A stretch of 64,000 nucleotides of DNA from Anaeromyxobacter diazotrophicus (GCF_013340205.1 NZ_BJTG01000005.1:1-64000), one strand, 5' to 3'. Numbered from the stretch's first letter, positions 47,759-57,042 are shown. Made by a program: numbers and translations. The notes: generated by a model from the sequence alone, not told the origin.

Positions 47759-48622
47759 ATGCGAGCCGACCCCGCAGGCGGCGTGCCCCCCTCGCCGCTC
47801 CGCCTCCTGGCGGGCGCGCTCGTGCTGGTCGCGACGGGCTCCGGCGCGTTCGCGCTCGGCACCGCCTGGATGCGCGAGGCGGCGCTGGCGAACGGGCTCC
47901 CGGCCCGGGCGCCGCGCGCGGCGGTCCGGCCGCCGCCGCCTCCGCACAAGGACCTGCTCGGGCCCGCGGCGCCCGCGGCGGGCGGAGCCGCCCCGAGCCC
48001 GGACCCGGCGGCCGAGGTGCTCCCGCCGCTCCTCGCCGCTGCGCGCCGCGGGGAGCTGGCCGAGCTGACGCGCCTGCTCGACGCGGGCGCCGAGGTCCGC
48101 GCGGCGACCGAGCAGGGCCGGAGCGCGGTGGTGGAGGCGGCGAGCTCCGGCTGCGGCGCCTGCGTGCGGCTGCTGCTCGCCCGCGGCGGCGACCCCGACG
48201 CGACCGATCCGCGGGCGGGGAGCGCGCTCACGGTGGCGGCGTCGAAGGGGCACGAGGACGCGGCGGCGGCGCTGCTCGAGCAGGACGCCGACGCGGACCA
48301 GCCCGACCTCGGCGGCCGCGCGCCGCTGCACTGGGCGGTCGAGGCGAGCTCCCTGCCGATCGTGAAGCTGCTGGTCGAGGCGGGCGCCGAGCTGGACGCC
48401 CGGGATCGGGAGGGCGCGACACCGCTCCACCGCGCCGCCGAGGCCGGCCAGGTCCCGCTGGTGGAGGCGCTCGCCGAGGCCGGCGCGGCGCTCGACGCGC
48501 CGGACGGGGCGGGGCGCACCGCCGCCGAGCGCGCGCGGGACCGCGGCCACCCGGAGGTGGTCGAGGCGCTGCGGCGGCGCGGGGCCAGGGCGCCGGGGGA
48601 GACCGTCGCGGGCGCGCGGTGA
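47759..48622 (+). CDS. Membrane-anchored ankyrin repeat protein
   Basis: 287 residues. A short N terminus and membrane helix (about 15-37) are followed by a Pro-rich linker and about five ankyrin repeats (from ~90): ELAELTRLLDAGAEVRAATEQGRSAVVEAASSG, GACVRLLLARGGDPDATDP, GHEDAAAALLEQDADADQPDLGGRAPLHWA and two more. The repeats face the periplasm or cytoplasm depending on helix orientation, probably periplasmic. Binding partner unknown. Confidence 0.85.
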   Translation: MRADPAGGVPPSPLRLLAGALVLVATGSGAFALGTAWMREAALANGLPARAPRAAVRPPPPPHKDLLGPAAPAAGGAAPSPDPAAEVLPPLLAAARRGELAELTRLLDAGAEVRAATEQGRSAVVEAASSGCGACVRLLLARGGDPDATDPRAGSALTVAASKGHEDAAAALLEQDADADQPDLGGRAPLHWAVEASSLPIVKLLVEAGAELDARDREGATPLHRAAEAGQVPLVEALAEAGAALDAPDGAGRTAAERARDRGHPEVVEALRRRGARAPGETVAGAR

Positions 48623-48655
48623 AGGCGGCCGCCGCCGCGGCGCGCTGCCGGCGTC

Positions 48656-49639
48656 CTACTGCCCGAGGCGCACGTCGATGGGGCGGGCGTGCTCGAACTG
48701 GCGGAAGGCGCGGCGGAGCTGCTCCGCCGACGAGAACCCCACCGTCTCCGCGACGCGCTCGACGCTCGCGCCCGGCGCGCGCAGGAGCTCCCGTGCGCTG
48801 GCCGATCGGATCTTGCGGACGTAGGCGAGCGGCGAGATGCCGGCGTAGGCGTGGAACAGGCGGTCGAGGTGGCGCGGGCTGGCGTGAACGCGCCGCGCCA
48901 GCTCCGGGACGCTCCAGCCGTGCGCGGGCTCGCGGACGACCAGGTCCTGGGCGGCGTGGACGCGCGGGTCGATGTGGTTGCGGTGCAGGAGCCAGGGCGA
49001 GAGCTGCGGGTCGCTGCCGGCGCGGCGGAAGTAGAGCACGAGCAGGCGCGCGGCCTCGACCGCCAGGAGCGGCCCGGCCAGCTCCGAGACGAGGTGCAGC
49101 GCGAGGTCGACGCCGGCCGTCACGCCCGCGCTCGTGAGCACGTTCCGGTCGCGGACGAAGATGCGGTTCTCGACCACGGTGAGCCGCGGGTGCTCGCGCG
49201 CCAGCCGGGCGACCAGGCTGTGGTGGGTGGTGCAGGCGTGGTCGTCGAGGAGCCCGCTCTCGGCCGCCAGGAAGACGCCCGAGCACACGGTGCAGAGGAG
49301 CTGCGAGGGCCCCACGCTGCGCGCGAGCCAGGCGGCGGCCTCCCGCGCCTCGGCCCGGCGGTAGTCCCGGGCCGACTTCTCCACGCCGGGGATGACGAGG
49401 ATCGCGCCCCTCGGCAGGCGCTCGGGCAGGGGCTCCACGCCGGCGAGCGCGAGCCCGAGCGAGGTGCGCGGGCCGTCGCGCGGCCCCACGTAGCGGATGC
49501 GGAGCGGCGCCCCGAGCTCCGCCGCGACGCGCAGCGTCTCGGCCGTGCCGGCGAAGTCGAGCAGCATCGTCCCCGGCAGGACGAGGAAGAAGACGTCAGG
49601 GCCGTAGCGCGTTGACCTCGAGCCGGTAGTTCCGGACAT
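48656..49639 (-). CDS. GlxA-type AraC transcriptional regulator
   Basis: 327 residues. N-terminal DJ-1/PfpI-like domain (about 20-185) with VFFLVLPGTMLLDFAG, the nucleophile-like LLCTVCSGVFLAAESGLLDDHACTTHH and RIFVRDRNVLTSAGVTAGVDLALH. C-terminal double-HTH AraC domain (about 230-325) with WSVPELARRVHASPRHLDRLFHAYAGISPLAYV and AETVGFSSAEQLRRAF. Family members regulate amino-acid or choline-type metabolism genes. The ATG at 49639, with GGAG upstream, is needed to include the first strand; it overlaps the preceding gene by 44 bases. Confidence 0.85.
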   Translation of the reverse strand: MSGTTGSRSTRYGPDVFFLVLPGTMLLDFAGTAETLRVAAELGAPLRIRYVGPRDGPRTSLGLALAGVEPLPERLPRGAILVIPGVEKSARDYRRAEAREAAAWLARSVGPSQLLCTVCSGVFLAAESGLLDDHACTTHHSLVARLAREHPRLTVVENRIFVRDRNVLTSAGVTAGVDLALHLVSELAGPLLAVEAARLLVLYFRRAGSDPQLSPWLLHRNHIDPRVHAAQDLVVREPAHGWSVPELARRVHASPRHLDRLFHAYAGISPLAYVRKIRSASARELLRAPGASVERVAETVGFSSAEQLRRAFRQFEHARPIDVRLGQ

Positions 49640-50051
49640 AGGGCTCCATCCCGACGAGGAACTCCTTGTCGCGCGGCAGGTCGTGGGTGCGCCGGATGTC
49701 GTCGCCCGCGTAGGCGCGGATGGCGTCGAGCGACTCCCAGTAAGAGACGACCTGGAACTCCGTGTACGCGTCGCCATCGGGGCCACCGTCGATCCGCAGG
49801 ACCTGATAGCCGAGGTTTCCGCGGATGCTCGGGAACTTCGTGACGGCGCCGGTGAGGTACTGCTCGTACGCGTCCGCCTTCGCGCGCGGGGTCTTGCCGT
49901 GCCAGACGCGCGCGATGACCGGCTGGCCCTTCCGCGCCGACATGGCCATGAGCCCCGGCTCCTCGGCGCCGCTCCGGACCCCCGGGGCGAGCCCCAGCCC
50001 GAGCCCCACCACCGCGACCGCGCCCAGCATCCCCAGCCGCTTCGTCGTCAT
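49596..50051 (-). CDS. Exported antibiotic biosynthesis monooxygenase-like protein
   Basis: 151 residues with an N-terminal signal-like hydrophobic segment (about 8-28) followed by an ABM-like ferredoxin fold: QPVIARVWHGKTPRAKADAYEQYL, NLGYQVLRIDGGPDGDAYTEFQVVSYWESLDAIRAYAGDD. Conserved features of active monooxygenases are not apparent, so it may be a small ligand-binding protein. An AGGAGGATC RBS precedes the ATG. It overlaps the GlxA-type gene, which may be its regulator. Confidence 0.75.
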   Translation of the reverse strand: MTTKRLGMLGAVAVVGLGLGLAPGVRSGAEEPGLMAMSARKGQPVIARVWHGKTPRAKADAYEQYLTGAVTKFPSIRGNLGYQVLRIDGGPDGDAYTEFQVVSYWESLDAIRAYAGDDIRRTHDLPRDKEFLVGMEPYVRNYRLEVNALRP

Positions 50052-50194
50052 GATCCTCCTCCTTCCAGGAGGAGTCTTGGCTACCGCGGCGCCGGCCCCG
50101 CGCCACCGTGCGGACGGACGGAGTTCGCGCAGAATCGGACCTGGGGCGCGCACTGGGGCTGGCCCGCCGCCCGCCCGCTCGCTAAGCCCCGGCG

Positions 50195-51226
50195 ATGCTC
50201 TCGCGCTCCCTCGCCGCTGCCCTGTCGCTCGCCCTGGCCGTTCCGGCGCTGGCCGCCGCGGCCGCACCCGCCCCGGCCGCCGAACCCGCCTACGACGCCG
50301 AGGGCAGCGCCTTCGAATACCCCTGGCCCGTCCACTTCTTCGAGCTGGAGAGCCAGCGCCAGAAGCTGCGCATGGCCTACCTCGACGTCCCACCCAGCGG
50401 CGGCCAGGGCAACGCGCAGGTGGTGCTCCTCCTCCACGGCAAGAACTTCAACGCCAGCGACTGGCAGACCACCATCGAGTCGCTGACCCGCGCCGGCTTC
50501 CGCTGCATCGCCCCCGACCAGCTCGGCTTCGGGCGCTCGAGCAAGCCGGCGGCCTACCAGTTCTCGTTCACCCAGCTCGCCGCCAACACCCGCGCGCTGC
50601 TCGCCTCGCTCGGCCTCGCGCGGACCGTCGTCGTCGGCCACTCGATGGGCGGCCTGCTGGCCGGCACCTACGCCGTCGAGTACCCGGCGGCCACCGAGAA
50701 GCTCGTGCTGGTGAACCCCATCGGCCTCGAGGACTACGCGGCGCTGGTGCCGCCCCGCACCGTGGACGACTGGTACCGCGGGGAGCTCAAGGCGACGCCG
50801 GAGTCGGTGCGCGAGTACCAGCGCAACGCCTACTACGCCGGGGCGTGGAAGCCTGAGTACGAGGCGCACACCCGCCTCCTGGCCGGCTGGACGCGCTCGC
50901 CCGACTGGCCGAAGGTGGCCTGGGACAGCGCCCTCACCTACGACATGATCTTCACCCAGCCGCTCGTCCCGAAGCTCGCGCGCATTCGCGTCCCCACCCT
51001 GCTCATCATCGGGACGCGCGATCGGACCGCCCTCGGCAAGCCCTTCGCCGCGCCGGAGGTGCAGAAGACGATGGGCGACTACGAGAAGCTGGGGAAGCTC
51101 ACGCAGGAGCGGATCCCCGGCGCCCAGCTGGTCGAGATCCCCGGGGTAGGCCACGTGCCCCAGGTCGAGGCCTTCCCGGCCTTCGAGAAGGCGCTGCTCG
51201 GCTTCCTGCGCCCCGCCCCGCGGTGA
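50195..51226 (+). CDS. Exported alpha/beta hydrolase
   Basis: 343 residues with a signal peptide (about 1-28). The alpha/beta hydrolase core has the oxyanion strand VVLLLHGKNFNASDW, the nucleophile S150 in VVGHSMGGLLAG, an Asp in IIGTRDRT and the His in GVGHVPQVEAFP. DQLGFGRSSKP is typical of epoxide-hydrolase/lipase-like enzymes. Likely periplasmic or outer-surface esterase; substrate unknown. Confidence 0.88.
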   Translation: MLSRSLAAALSLALAVPALAAAAAPAPAAEPAYDAEGSAFEYPWPVHFFELESQRQKLRMAYLDVPPSGGQGNAQVVLLLHGKNFNASDWQTTIESLTRAGFRCIAPDQLGFGRSSKPAAYQFSFTQLAANTRALLASLGLARTVVVGHSMGGLLAGTYAVEYPAATEKLVLVNPIGLEDYAALVPPRTVDDWYRGELKATPESVREYQRNAYYAGAWKPEYEAHTRLLAGWTRSPDWPKVAWDSALTYDMIFTQPLVPKLARIRVPTLLIIGTRDRTALGKPFAAPEVQKTMGDYEKLGKLTQERIPGAQLVEIPGVGHVPQVEAFPAFEKALLGFLRPAPR

Positions 51227-51260
51227 CGGCGCACCGCCCGGCACCCGGCCGCGCCGGCGC

Positions 51261-52781
51261 CTAGCGCCCCACCGCCCTCGCCTCCGCGCCCCAGGCGAGG
51301 TCGTGTGAGGCGCGGGCCCTGAGGGCCTCGAGGTGCGCGTCCCGGCTGGCGCTGGGCGGCGCCTCCAGCGGCGCCCGCCCCGGGACGAGGCGCGCCTCCA
51401 CCGCCCGCGCCACCGAACGCGCGAGCTCCGCCTGCACCGCGAGGACGTCGGACAGCTCGCGGTCGAACTCCTGCGACCAGAGCTGGAACCCGTCCGCCAC
51501 GCTCACCACCCGCGCCGCGACGCGGACGCGCGAGCCCACCTTGCGAACGCTGCCCTCCAGCACCGCGCCGACCCCCAGCTCGCGCCCGAGCTCGGCCAGC
51601 TTGACGTCGCGCCCCTCGACCGCGAAGGACGAGGTGCGGCCGGCCACCCGCAGCCCCTGCACGCGCGCCAGCGTGTCGAGGATCTCCTCGCTGAGCCCCT
51701 CGGAGAAGACCTCCTGCTCGCGCTCGGCGGAGACGCTGGCGAAGGGGAGCACCGCGATCGACGGCGGCACCTCGCGCCCGGGCAGGGCCCCGTCGCGGAG
51801 CGCCAGGGCGGCGGTGAGCGCCGCCGCGAGCGCGGCCAGGGCGAGGAGCGCGCGCGGCCGCGGCCCGGGCCGGCGCACCACCGCCGCGCCCGGCCCGGCG
51901 CGCTCCGCCTCGTGCCCCAGCGCCGCGAGCGCGGGCGCCACCTCGACCGCGTCGCGGGGACGCCGCACGGGATCGAGCTCCAGGAGGCGCGCCAGCAGCG
52001 GCCCGAGCGACGGCAGCCCCGCCACCTCCAGGCGCGGGAGCGCGCCGCGCGCCACGCGCGCCGGGGCGCCCCCGATCATCCGGTGGAGGAGCACGCCGAG
52101 CGCGAACACGTCGGTCCGCTCGTCCTCCGGCGCACCGCGCTCCTGCTCGGGCGCCATGAAGGCAGGCGTCCCCCCGGCGAGCTTGCGGCGGCCGAAGGCG
52201 CGCGCGAGGCCGAGGTCGAGCAGCTTCACCTGGCCGTCCTCGCACAGGAACACGTTCCCCGGCGTGAGGTCGCGGTGGACCACGCCGTGCGCGTGGGCGT
52301 GGGCGAGTCCCCACCCGACCGCCGCCGCGACGCGCAGCGCCTCGGGTACGGCCAGCGGCCCCTGCTCCAGGCGGCGCGCCAGCGTCTCGCCGCGCAGGAG
52401 CTCCAGGACCAGGTAGGCCCCGTGCTCGCTGCGCCCGGCGTCGTGGAGCGTGACGATGTTGGGATGCGAGAGGCGCGCCGCCGCCTCCGCCTCGGCGAGC
52501 AGCCGCTCCTCCGCCTCGGCCGCGCCGCACGCGCGCATCGCCTTGAAGGCGACCGCCCGGTGCAGCTCGCGGTCGCGCGCCTCGTACACGACCCCGCACC
52601 CGCCGCGCCCCAGCTCCCGCACCAGCTCGAACCGCCCCACCACCAGCCCCGGCCTCAGCGCACGCTCCCAGCCCGCGCCCTGCGCCTGCTCGCCCGCGCC
52701 CACCAGCTCCCGCACCAGCGCCAAGAGCTCGTCCGGCAACCGGGTCCCTACGGACACTGCGTCGTGACCTGCGCTCGTCAC
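51261..52781 (-). CDS. Ser/Thr protein kinase with C-terminal TolB/FlgO-like domain
   Basis: 506 residues. The cytoplasmic kinase domain (about 50-290) has GRGGCGVVYEARD, catalytic K80 (AVAFK), HRDLTPGNV (H169-N176) and a DLG (D189) instead of DFG. A membrane helix follows near 330-350. The extracytoplasmic part has the PFASVSAEREQEVFSEGLSEEILDTLARVQGLRVAGRTSSFAVEG sequence typical of a TolB N-like/FlgO domain seen in many kinases and adenylate cyclases. Such kinases are abundant in myxobacteria. Start is GTG. Confidence 0.88.
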   Translation of the reverse strand: MTSAGHDAVSVGTRLPDELLALVRELVGAGEQAQGAGWERALRPGLVVGRFELVRELGRGGCGVVYEARDRELHRAVAFKAMRACGAAEAEERLLAEAEAAARLSHPNIVTLHDAGRSEHGAYLVLELLRGETLARRLEQGPLAVPEALRVAAAVGWGLAHAHAHGVVHRDLTPGNVFLCEDGQVKLLDLGLARAFGRRKLAGGTPAFMAPEQERGAPEDERTDVFALGVLLHRMIGGAPARVARGALPRLEVAGLPSLGPLLARLLELDPVRRPRDAVEVAPALAALGHEAERAGPGAAVVRRPGPRPRALLALAALAAALTAALALRDGALPGREVPPSIAVLPFASVSAEREQEVFSEGLSEEILDTLARVQGLRVAGRTSSFAVEGRDVKLAELGRELGVGAVLEGSVRKVGSRVRVAARVVSVADGFQLWSQEFDRELSDVLAVQAELARSVARAVEARLVPGRAPLEAPPSASRDAHLEALRARASHDLAWGAEARAVGR

Positions 52782-52868
52782 GTGGTGGAACCCCCGGCGT
52801 GAGTAACGACCGGTGGCCGGCGGGGTTCCGCGTCGGCCCCCGAGGGGGCAGACCCAAGGTTCAGCGGC

Positions 52869-53504
52869 TCAGACCTTGTTCTCCGCCCCCTGGAGCAGCC
52901 GCGCGATGTTGGCGCGGTGGCGCAGGTAGATGAAGAGGGTCACGAACAGCGCCGCCCACGGCACCGGGCTCGCGAAGGCGGCGCTCGCGCCGCCGCGCGC
53001 GAGCATCGTCTGGACGATGGCGCCCAGGCAGCAGACGGCGGTGCCGGAGAGCGAGCCGACCGCCGGCACCCGCGTCGCGGCGTAGGCGGCGCCGAAGGTG
53101 ACGAGCGCGAGCAGGGCCGGGATGGGCGCCAGCACCGCGAAGACGCCGAGCGCGGTGGCGACGCCCTTGCCGCCCTTGAAGCCGAGCCACACCGGGTAGA
53201 GGTGCCCGAGGAAGGCCGCCAGACCGACCGCGATCATCCAGCGCTCGGCGACGGCGGGGCCCTCGTCCGCGAGGAGCGCGCGCATGAGGAGCATGGGGAT
53301 CGACGCCTTGGCGGCGTCGAGGACGAGCGTGAGCACGCCGAGCTTCTTCCCGGCGGCGCGGGCGACGTTCGAGGCGCCGATGTTGCCGGAGCCCACCGCG
53401 CGCACGTCCCGGCCGGTGAAGAGCCGGGTGAGGACGAGGCCGAACGGCACCGCGCCGAGGGCGTAGGCGGCGAGGACGATCAGCGCCTTCCAGGCTGGGC
53501 TCAT
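52869..53504 (-). CDS. plsY: Acyl-phosphate glycerol-3-phosphate acyltransferase
   Basis: 211 residues, five-pass membrane enzyme that makes lysophosphatidic acid from acyl phosphate. The three conserved motifs are GSGNIGASNVARAAG (38-52), GHLYPVWLGFKGGKGVATALG (100-120) and the C-terminal YLRHRANIARLLQG. It starts with an ATG overlapping the DUF2752 stop. The gene order plsY-DUF2752-YIP1 is unusual. Confidence 0.95.
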   Translation of the reverse strand: MSPAWKALIVLAAYALGAVPFGLVLTRLFTGRDVRAVGSGNIGASNVARAAGKKLGVLTLVLDAAKASIPMLLMRALLADEGPAVAERWMIAVGLAAFLGHLYPVWLGFKGGKGVATALGVFAVLAPIPALLALVTFGAAYAATRVPAVGSLSGTAVCCLGAIVQTMLARGGASAAFASPVPWAALFVTLFIYLRHRANIARLLQGAENKV

Positions 53505-53890
53505 GGCCGATCCGCTACCACGAGGAAGGCCCAGTTTGCGAGCAGCGCGAGCACGCCCAGCAGCGCGAGCCGCCGCGCCGCCCCGGCGCTCACCCGAGGC
53601 CAGGGCAGGCCGAGCGCGAGCCGGACGGCGGCCGCGGCCGCGAAGAGCCACGCGCCGGCCGCGAGGAGCGCACCGAACGGGCTCGCGAGGGCCGCGGCGG
53701 CCACCTCGCCGTGGGCGAGCCGCACGAAGGCGCGGGTCATGCCGCAGGTGGCGCACGGCACGCCGGTGAGGGCGCGGAACGGGCAGCCCAGCCCGGCCAC
53801 CAGCCACGGCGCGAAGCGCGCCACCGCGAAGGAGAGCGCGAACACGGCGGCGTAGACCTCGGGGTGGCCGAAGCCGCGCCGCGCGACCAC
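53501..53890 (-). CDS. DUF2752 family membrane protein
   Basis: 129 residues with four hydrophobic segments and the diagnostic GCPFRALTGVPCATCGMTRAF motif (C36, C46, C49) after TM1. DUF2752 proteins are small Cys-containing membrane proteins of unknown role. GTG start, one base after the YIP1-like gene stop. Overlaps plsY. Confidence 0.88.
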   Translation of the reverse strand: MVARRGFGHPEVYAAVFALSFAVARFAPWLVAGLGCPFRALTGVPCATCGMTRAFVRLAHGEVAAAALASPFGALLAAGAWLFAAAAAVRLALGLPWPRVSAGAARRLALLGVLALLANWAFLVVADRP

Positions 53891-53891
53891 G

Positions 53892-54860
53892 TCAGATCCC
53901 GGTGCCCGGCGGCGGCGTCCCCCCGTCGAGGCCGGGGAGGCCGCCGAGGCCGCTCACCCCCGCCACGCCGGCCACCACCCCGGCCAGGCACGCGCACAGG
54001 CACGCCAGCGCCACCGGGCCCAGCACCGCGAAGGCGGCCTTGCCGCTCCCGCAGCGCTGCGCCTCGGAGAGGCCGTGCACCGCCGCCACCACGAACCACA
54101 CCATCGCCACCAGCCCGCCGCACACCGGCAAGGCCCGCAGCAGCATGAGGCCGCTCACGTAGCCCACCACGGTCAGGGTGGCCGGGAAACCGCGGCCGGC
54201 CCCGCGCACGACGAGCAGGAGCAGGTGGAAGAGCCCGGCGAGGAGGTAGAGCGCGACCACCGCCATCACCGGGGTCAGCACGAGCTGCGCCACGAGCGAC
54301 TTGAGCGTGAGCCCGCCCACGGCCTCGAGCAGGGGCAGCGTGTCTACCCGCCCGTGCATCCGGCGCGTGAGCTGGGCGACGAAGCTCAGGGTGGCGCTGG
54401 CGCTGAGGTAGCTGAAGACGAGCGCCACCCAGTTGCCGATGGTGAGCGCGATGGCGCCGAAGAGCACCGCCGAGCGCGGGTCGTCCACGCGCACCTGGCG
54501 GAAGAAGCGGACCGGGTCGAGCGCGGCGAGCTTCCAGGTCTCGACGTACGAGGCGACGAACCCGCGGCGGGCGCGCTCGGCGAAGGGCGCGGGCTGCTCG
54601 GCGGGCGGCGGGACCGCGCCGGGCGGCACGGGGCCCCACCCCGGCGGCGGGGACGCGGGCGCGCTCCAGCCGGGCGGCGGCGCTCCCCAGCCCGGGCCAC
54701 CGGCCCCGGCCGGCGGCAGCGAAGGCGGCGGCTGCGGAGGAGGCGCGGCGGCCGCGGCCGGGTCGGGCAGGTACACCTCCGCCCCGCAGCTCGGGCACCG
54801 CTGCGTGCCGAAGTGGTCGGTCTCGAAGGTCTCCTGGCAGCGGAAGCAGCGGGCGCGCAT
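53892..54860 (-). CDS. Zinc-ribbon Yip1-like membrane protein
   Basis: 322 residues. N-terminal zinc ribbon CFRCQETF...CPSCGAEVYLP, a Pro/Gly-rich linker with tandem PPPGW repeats (about 40-95), then a Yip1-like domain of five membrane helices (about 135-310). The C-terminal GLGGLPGLDGGTPPPGTGI is low complexity. The CFRC start at the ATG at 54860 is preferred over upstream starts. Role unknown, though the first window region has a related gene (2705-3415). Confidence 0.75.
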   Translation of the reverse strand: MRARCFRCQETFETDHFGTQRCPSCGAEVYLPDPAAAAAPPPQPPPSLPPAGAGGPGWGAPPPGWSAPASPPPGWGPVPPGAVPPPAEQPAPFAERARRGFVASYVETWKLAALDPVRFFRQVRVDDPRSAVLFGAIALTIGNWVALVFSYLSASATLSFVAQLTRRMHGRVDTLPLLEAVGGLTLKSLVAQLVLTPVMAVVALYLLAGLFHLLLLVVRGAGRGFPATLTVVGYVSGLMLLRALPVCGGLVAMVWFVVAAVHGLSEAQRCGSGKAAFAVLGPVALACLCACLAGVVAGVAGVSGLGGLPGLDGGTPPPGTGI

Positions 54861-54980
54861 GGCGGGGGAGCTTACCGCGCCCGCCTGCGCCACCGCCGCG
54901 AAAACGGCTGCGGCGACCGCGGGCGGGGCCGGCCTCCCCGAGGTGTTGCCGGAACGCTCGGCTGGAGCCGCTAGAACAGG

Positions 54981-56654
54981 CTAGAACAGGCCGACCATCA
55001 GGCCGCCCGGCCCGTCCTGGACCACCGGGTCGGCGTCGTCGACGTCGTAGCCCCGGATCGACCAGCCGGCGGGGATCTCGTCCGCCAGGCACTGCACCTC
55101 GCGCGGGCCCGCGCCCACCCCGTCGCCGTCGAGATCGCGGTAGAGCACGACCCAGCGGTGGAGCCGCGGGTCGGCGTCGTCGCAGTCCTTCCCGTTCGCG
55201 ACGGCGCGATAGGGATCGGGCAGAGTGCCTCCGGCGCAGACCTGCCCGCTCTCGGCGGCCGTGAACCCGTCGGCGTCGCGGTCGACGTAGGCGTAAGAGA
55301 GGAGCTGCCAGCGCTGCTTGTCGTCGGGCGCGCAGTCGCCCCCGCGGAGCGCGTAGCCGGCCGGGACGCTCCCGTCCGTGCAGAAGCTCTCCGCCGGGCC
55401 GGCGCCCACCTCGTCGCCATCGGCGTCGAGGTAGGCCACGACGGTCGCGTGGATCGCCGGATCCCCGTCGTCGCAGTCGGGCCCTCGCCCGGCCGAGGTC
55501 AGGTAGCCCGCGGGCGGCGCGTCGCCGAAGCAGAGCGTGCCGCTCTCCGGGACGGTGTAGCCGTCGCCGTCCAGGTCGCGGAAGGCGAAGGCGTAAGAGC
55601 GCCAGCGTGAGGGGTCGTCGGGCGCGCAGTCGCCCGCTTGCGCGGCGTAGTCGGCCGGGAGCGCGGCGGCGGAGCACACCTGGACGGCGGGGCCCGCGCC
55701 CACGCCGTCGTGGTCCGCGTCGAGGTAGCCGGCGCGCCAGGCCCAGAGGTGCGAGTCGGCGTCGTCGCAATCCTGGCCGTTCGGGACGACGGAGTAACCC
55801 GCTGGCAGCCACGGGCCCGCGCAGACGACACCAGCCGAGGGGACGGTGAAGCCGTCGCCGTCGCGGTCCACGTGGAGATAGGGCAGCTCTTGCCAGCGGG
55901 TAGGATCGTCCGGCGCGCAGTCGCTCCCGGTCGCGGCATAGCCGGCGGGGAGGGTGCCGTCGGTGCAGAGCGCGAGCGGCGGACCGGACCCTACCCCGTC
56001 GTGGTCGGCGTCGAGGTAGCCGGTCTGACTCCAGAACACGAGCGGGTTGGCGTCGTCGCAATCCACGCCAGCCGGGCCCTGGAAGGTCGCGTAGCCCTGC
56101 GGCAGGTCGAGGCCCGCGCAGACCGTCCCCGCCTCCGGCACCGGGAGGCCGTCGCCATCCGCGTCGCGGAAAGCGTAGGGCAGGAGGCGCCAGCGCAGCC
56201 GGTCCCGCGGCGCGCAGTCGCCGCCGACCGCGGCGTAGCCGGGCGGGGTCGCCATTTCGCTGGCGCACACCTCGACCGGATCACCCGCCCCGAAGCCGTC
56301 CCCGTCGAGATCGGCGAAGAGCGGCCGCGTCTTGTAAGCGGCGGGATTGGCGTCGTCGCAGTCGTCGCCGAGGAGCGAGTAGCCGGCGGGGAGGTAATAG
56401 CCGGTGCACACCGGGACCGACGTGCCCGCCCCGTGTCCGTCGCCGTCGAGGTCGCGGTAGAGCATCCGGACCTGCCACACGCTCGGATCGCGATCGTCGC
56501 AGTCGTCGGCCGAGCCGACGAGGTCGCCGTCGAGATCGCCGGCGCCGACGGGGACCCCCGCGTCGGACCCCGTCGCGGGCGACGGCGGCTCGGCGGCGCA
56601 GGCCAGCGCGACGAGGAGGAGGAGGCCCAGGAGCGACGGGCGGGCGGACGGCAT
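54981..56654 (-). CDS. Lipoprotein with thrombospondin type 3-like Asp repeats
   Basis: 557 residues with a lipoprotein signal (LLLLVALACAA, Cys near residue 19) and then about a dozen units alternating DDCDDRDP/DCDDANP/DCAPDD-type cysteine-containing loops with D-x-D-x-D-G calcium-binding-like loops (RDLDGDGHG, DADHDGVG, RDADGDGLP). Each unit contains a Cys and a tyrosine-rich strand (LPAGYxxxG). The pattern matches thrombospondin type 3-like repeats of myxobacterial extracellular lipoproteins, suggesting Ca-dependent stiffness or adhesion; exact role unknown. Confidence 0.85.
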   Translation of the reverse strand: MPSARPSLLGLLLLVALACAAEPPSPATGSDAGVPVGAGDLDGDLVGSADDCDDRDPSVWQVRMLYRDLDGDGHGAGTSVPVCTGYYLPAGYSLLGDDCDDANPAAYKTRPLFADLDGDGFGAGDPVEVCASEMATPPGYAAVGGDCAPRDRLRWRLLPYAFRDADGDGLPVPEAGTVCAGLDLPQGYATFQGPAGVDCDDANPLVFWSQTGYLDADHDGVGSGPPLALCTDGTLPAGYAATGSDCAPDDPTRWQELPYLHVDRDGDGFTVPSAGVVCAGPWLPAGYSVVPNGQDCDDADSHLWAWRAGYLDADHDGVGAGPAVQVCSAAALPADYAAQAGDCAPDDPSRWRSYAFAFRDLDGDGYTVPESGTLCFGDAPPAGYLTSAGRGPDCDDGDPAIHATVVAYLDADGDEVGAGPAESFCTDGSVPAGYALRGGDCAPDDKQRWQLLSYAYVDRDADGFTAAESGQVCAGGTLPDPYRAVANGKDCDDADPRLHRWVVLYRDLDGDGVGAGPREVQCLADEIPAGWSIRGYDVDDADPVVQDGPGGLMVGLF

Positions 56655-56667
56655 CCGGCGCGCCGGG

Positions 56668-57042
56668 TTACGGGTTCACGCGGGTGAGCTTGCAGGCGGG
56701 GAAGTAGTAGTTGACGTACGGGGTGACCTGGAACACGTGCTGGCCGGGCTTCGCCATGGCGAGGAGCGCGAGGCGCTCGCAGGACTCGAGCCGCCGGCGC
56801 AGCTCGTAGTTGGGGTTGGTGGTGCTCTCGCAGGTGTAGGCGAAGGTCCTGTCGGAGGCGGCGGGGTCCCCGTCCACGACGCCCCTGACCGTGAACCTGC
56901 ACGCGTACGGGTCGTAGGAGAACGCGTCCACGGCCGTGAAGACGACGGGCGGGGGCGGCGTGGCCTGTGCGCTGGCCGTGGAGGCCCGGCCCGACACGGC
57001 GACGACCGCGGCTGCGGCAACCGCGAACAGGACGCGCTTCAT
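56668..57042 (-). CDS. Exported hypothetical protein
   Basis: 124 residues with a signal peptide (cleavage near ASA-QA, about residue 26) and a short globular body rich in Tyr and Cys (DAFSYDPYACRFTVRG, FAYTCESTTNPNY, YFPACKLTRV). Three Cys at 48, 71 and 89 could form a disulfide. No family recognised. Precedes the lipoprotein gene in transcription, a 13-bp gap suggesting cotranscription. Confidence 0.65.
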   Translation of the reverse strand: MKRVLFAVAAAAVVAVSGRASTASAQATPPPPVVFTAVDAFSYDPYACRFTVRGVVDGDPAASDRTFAYTCESTTNPNYELRRRLESCERLALLAMAKPGQHVFQVTPYVNYYFPACKLTRVNP

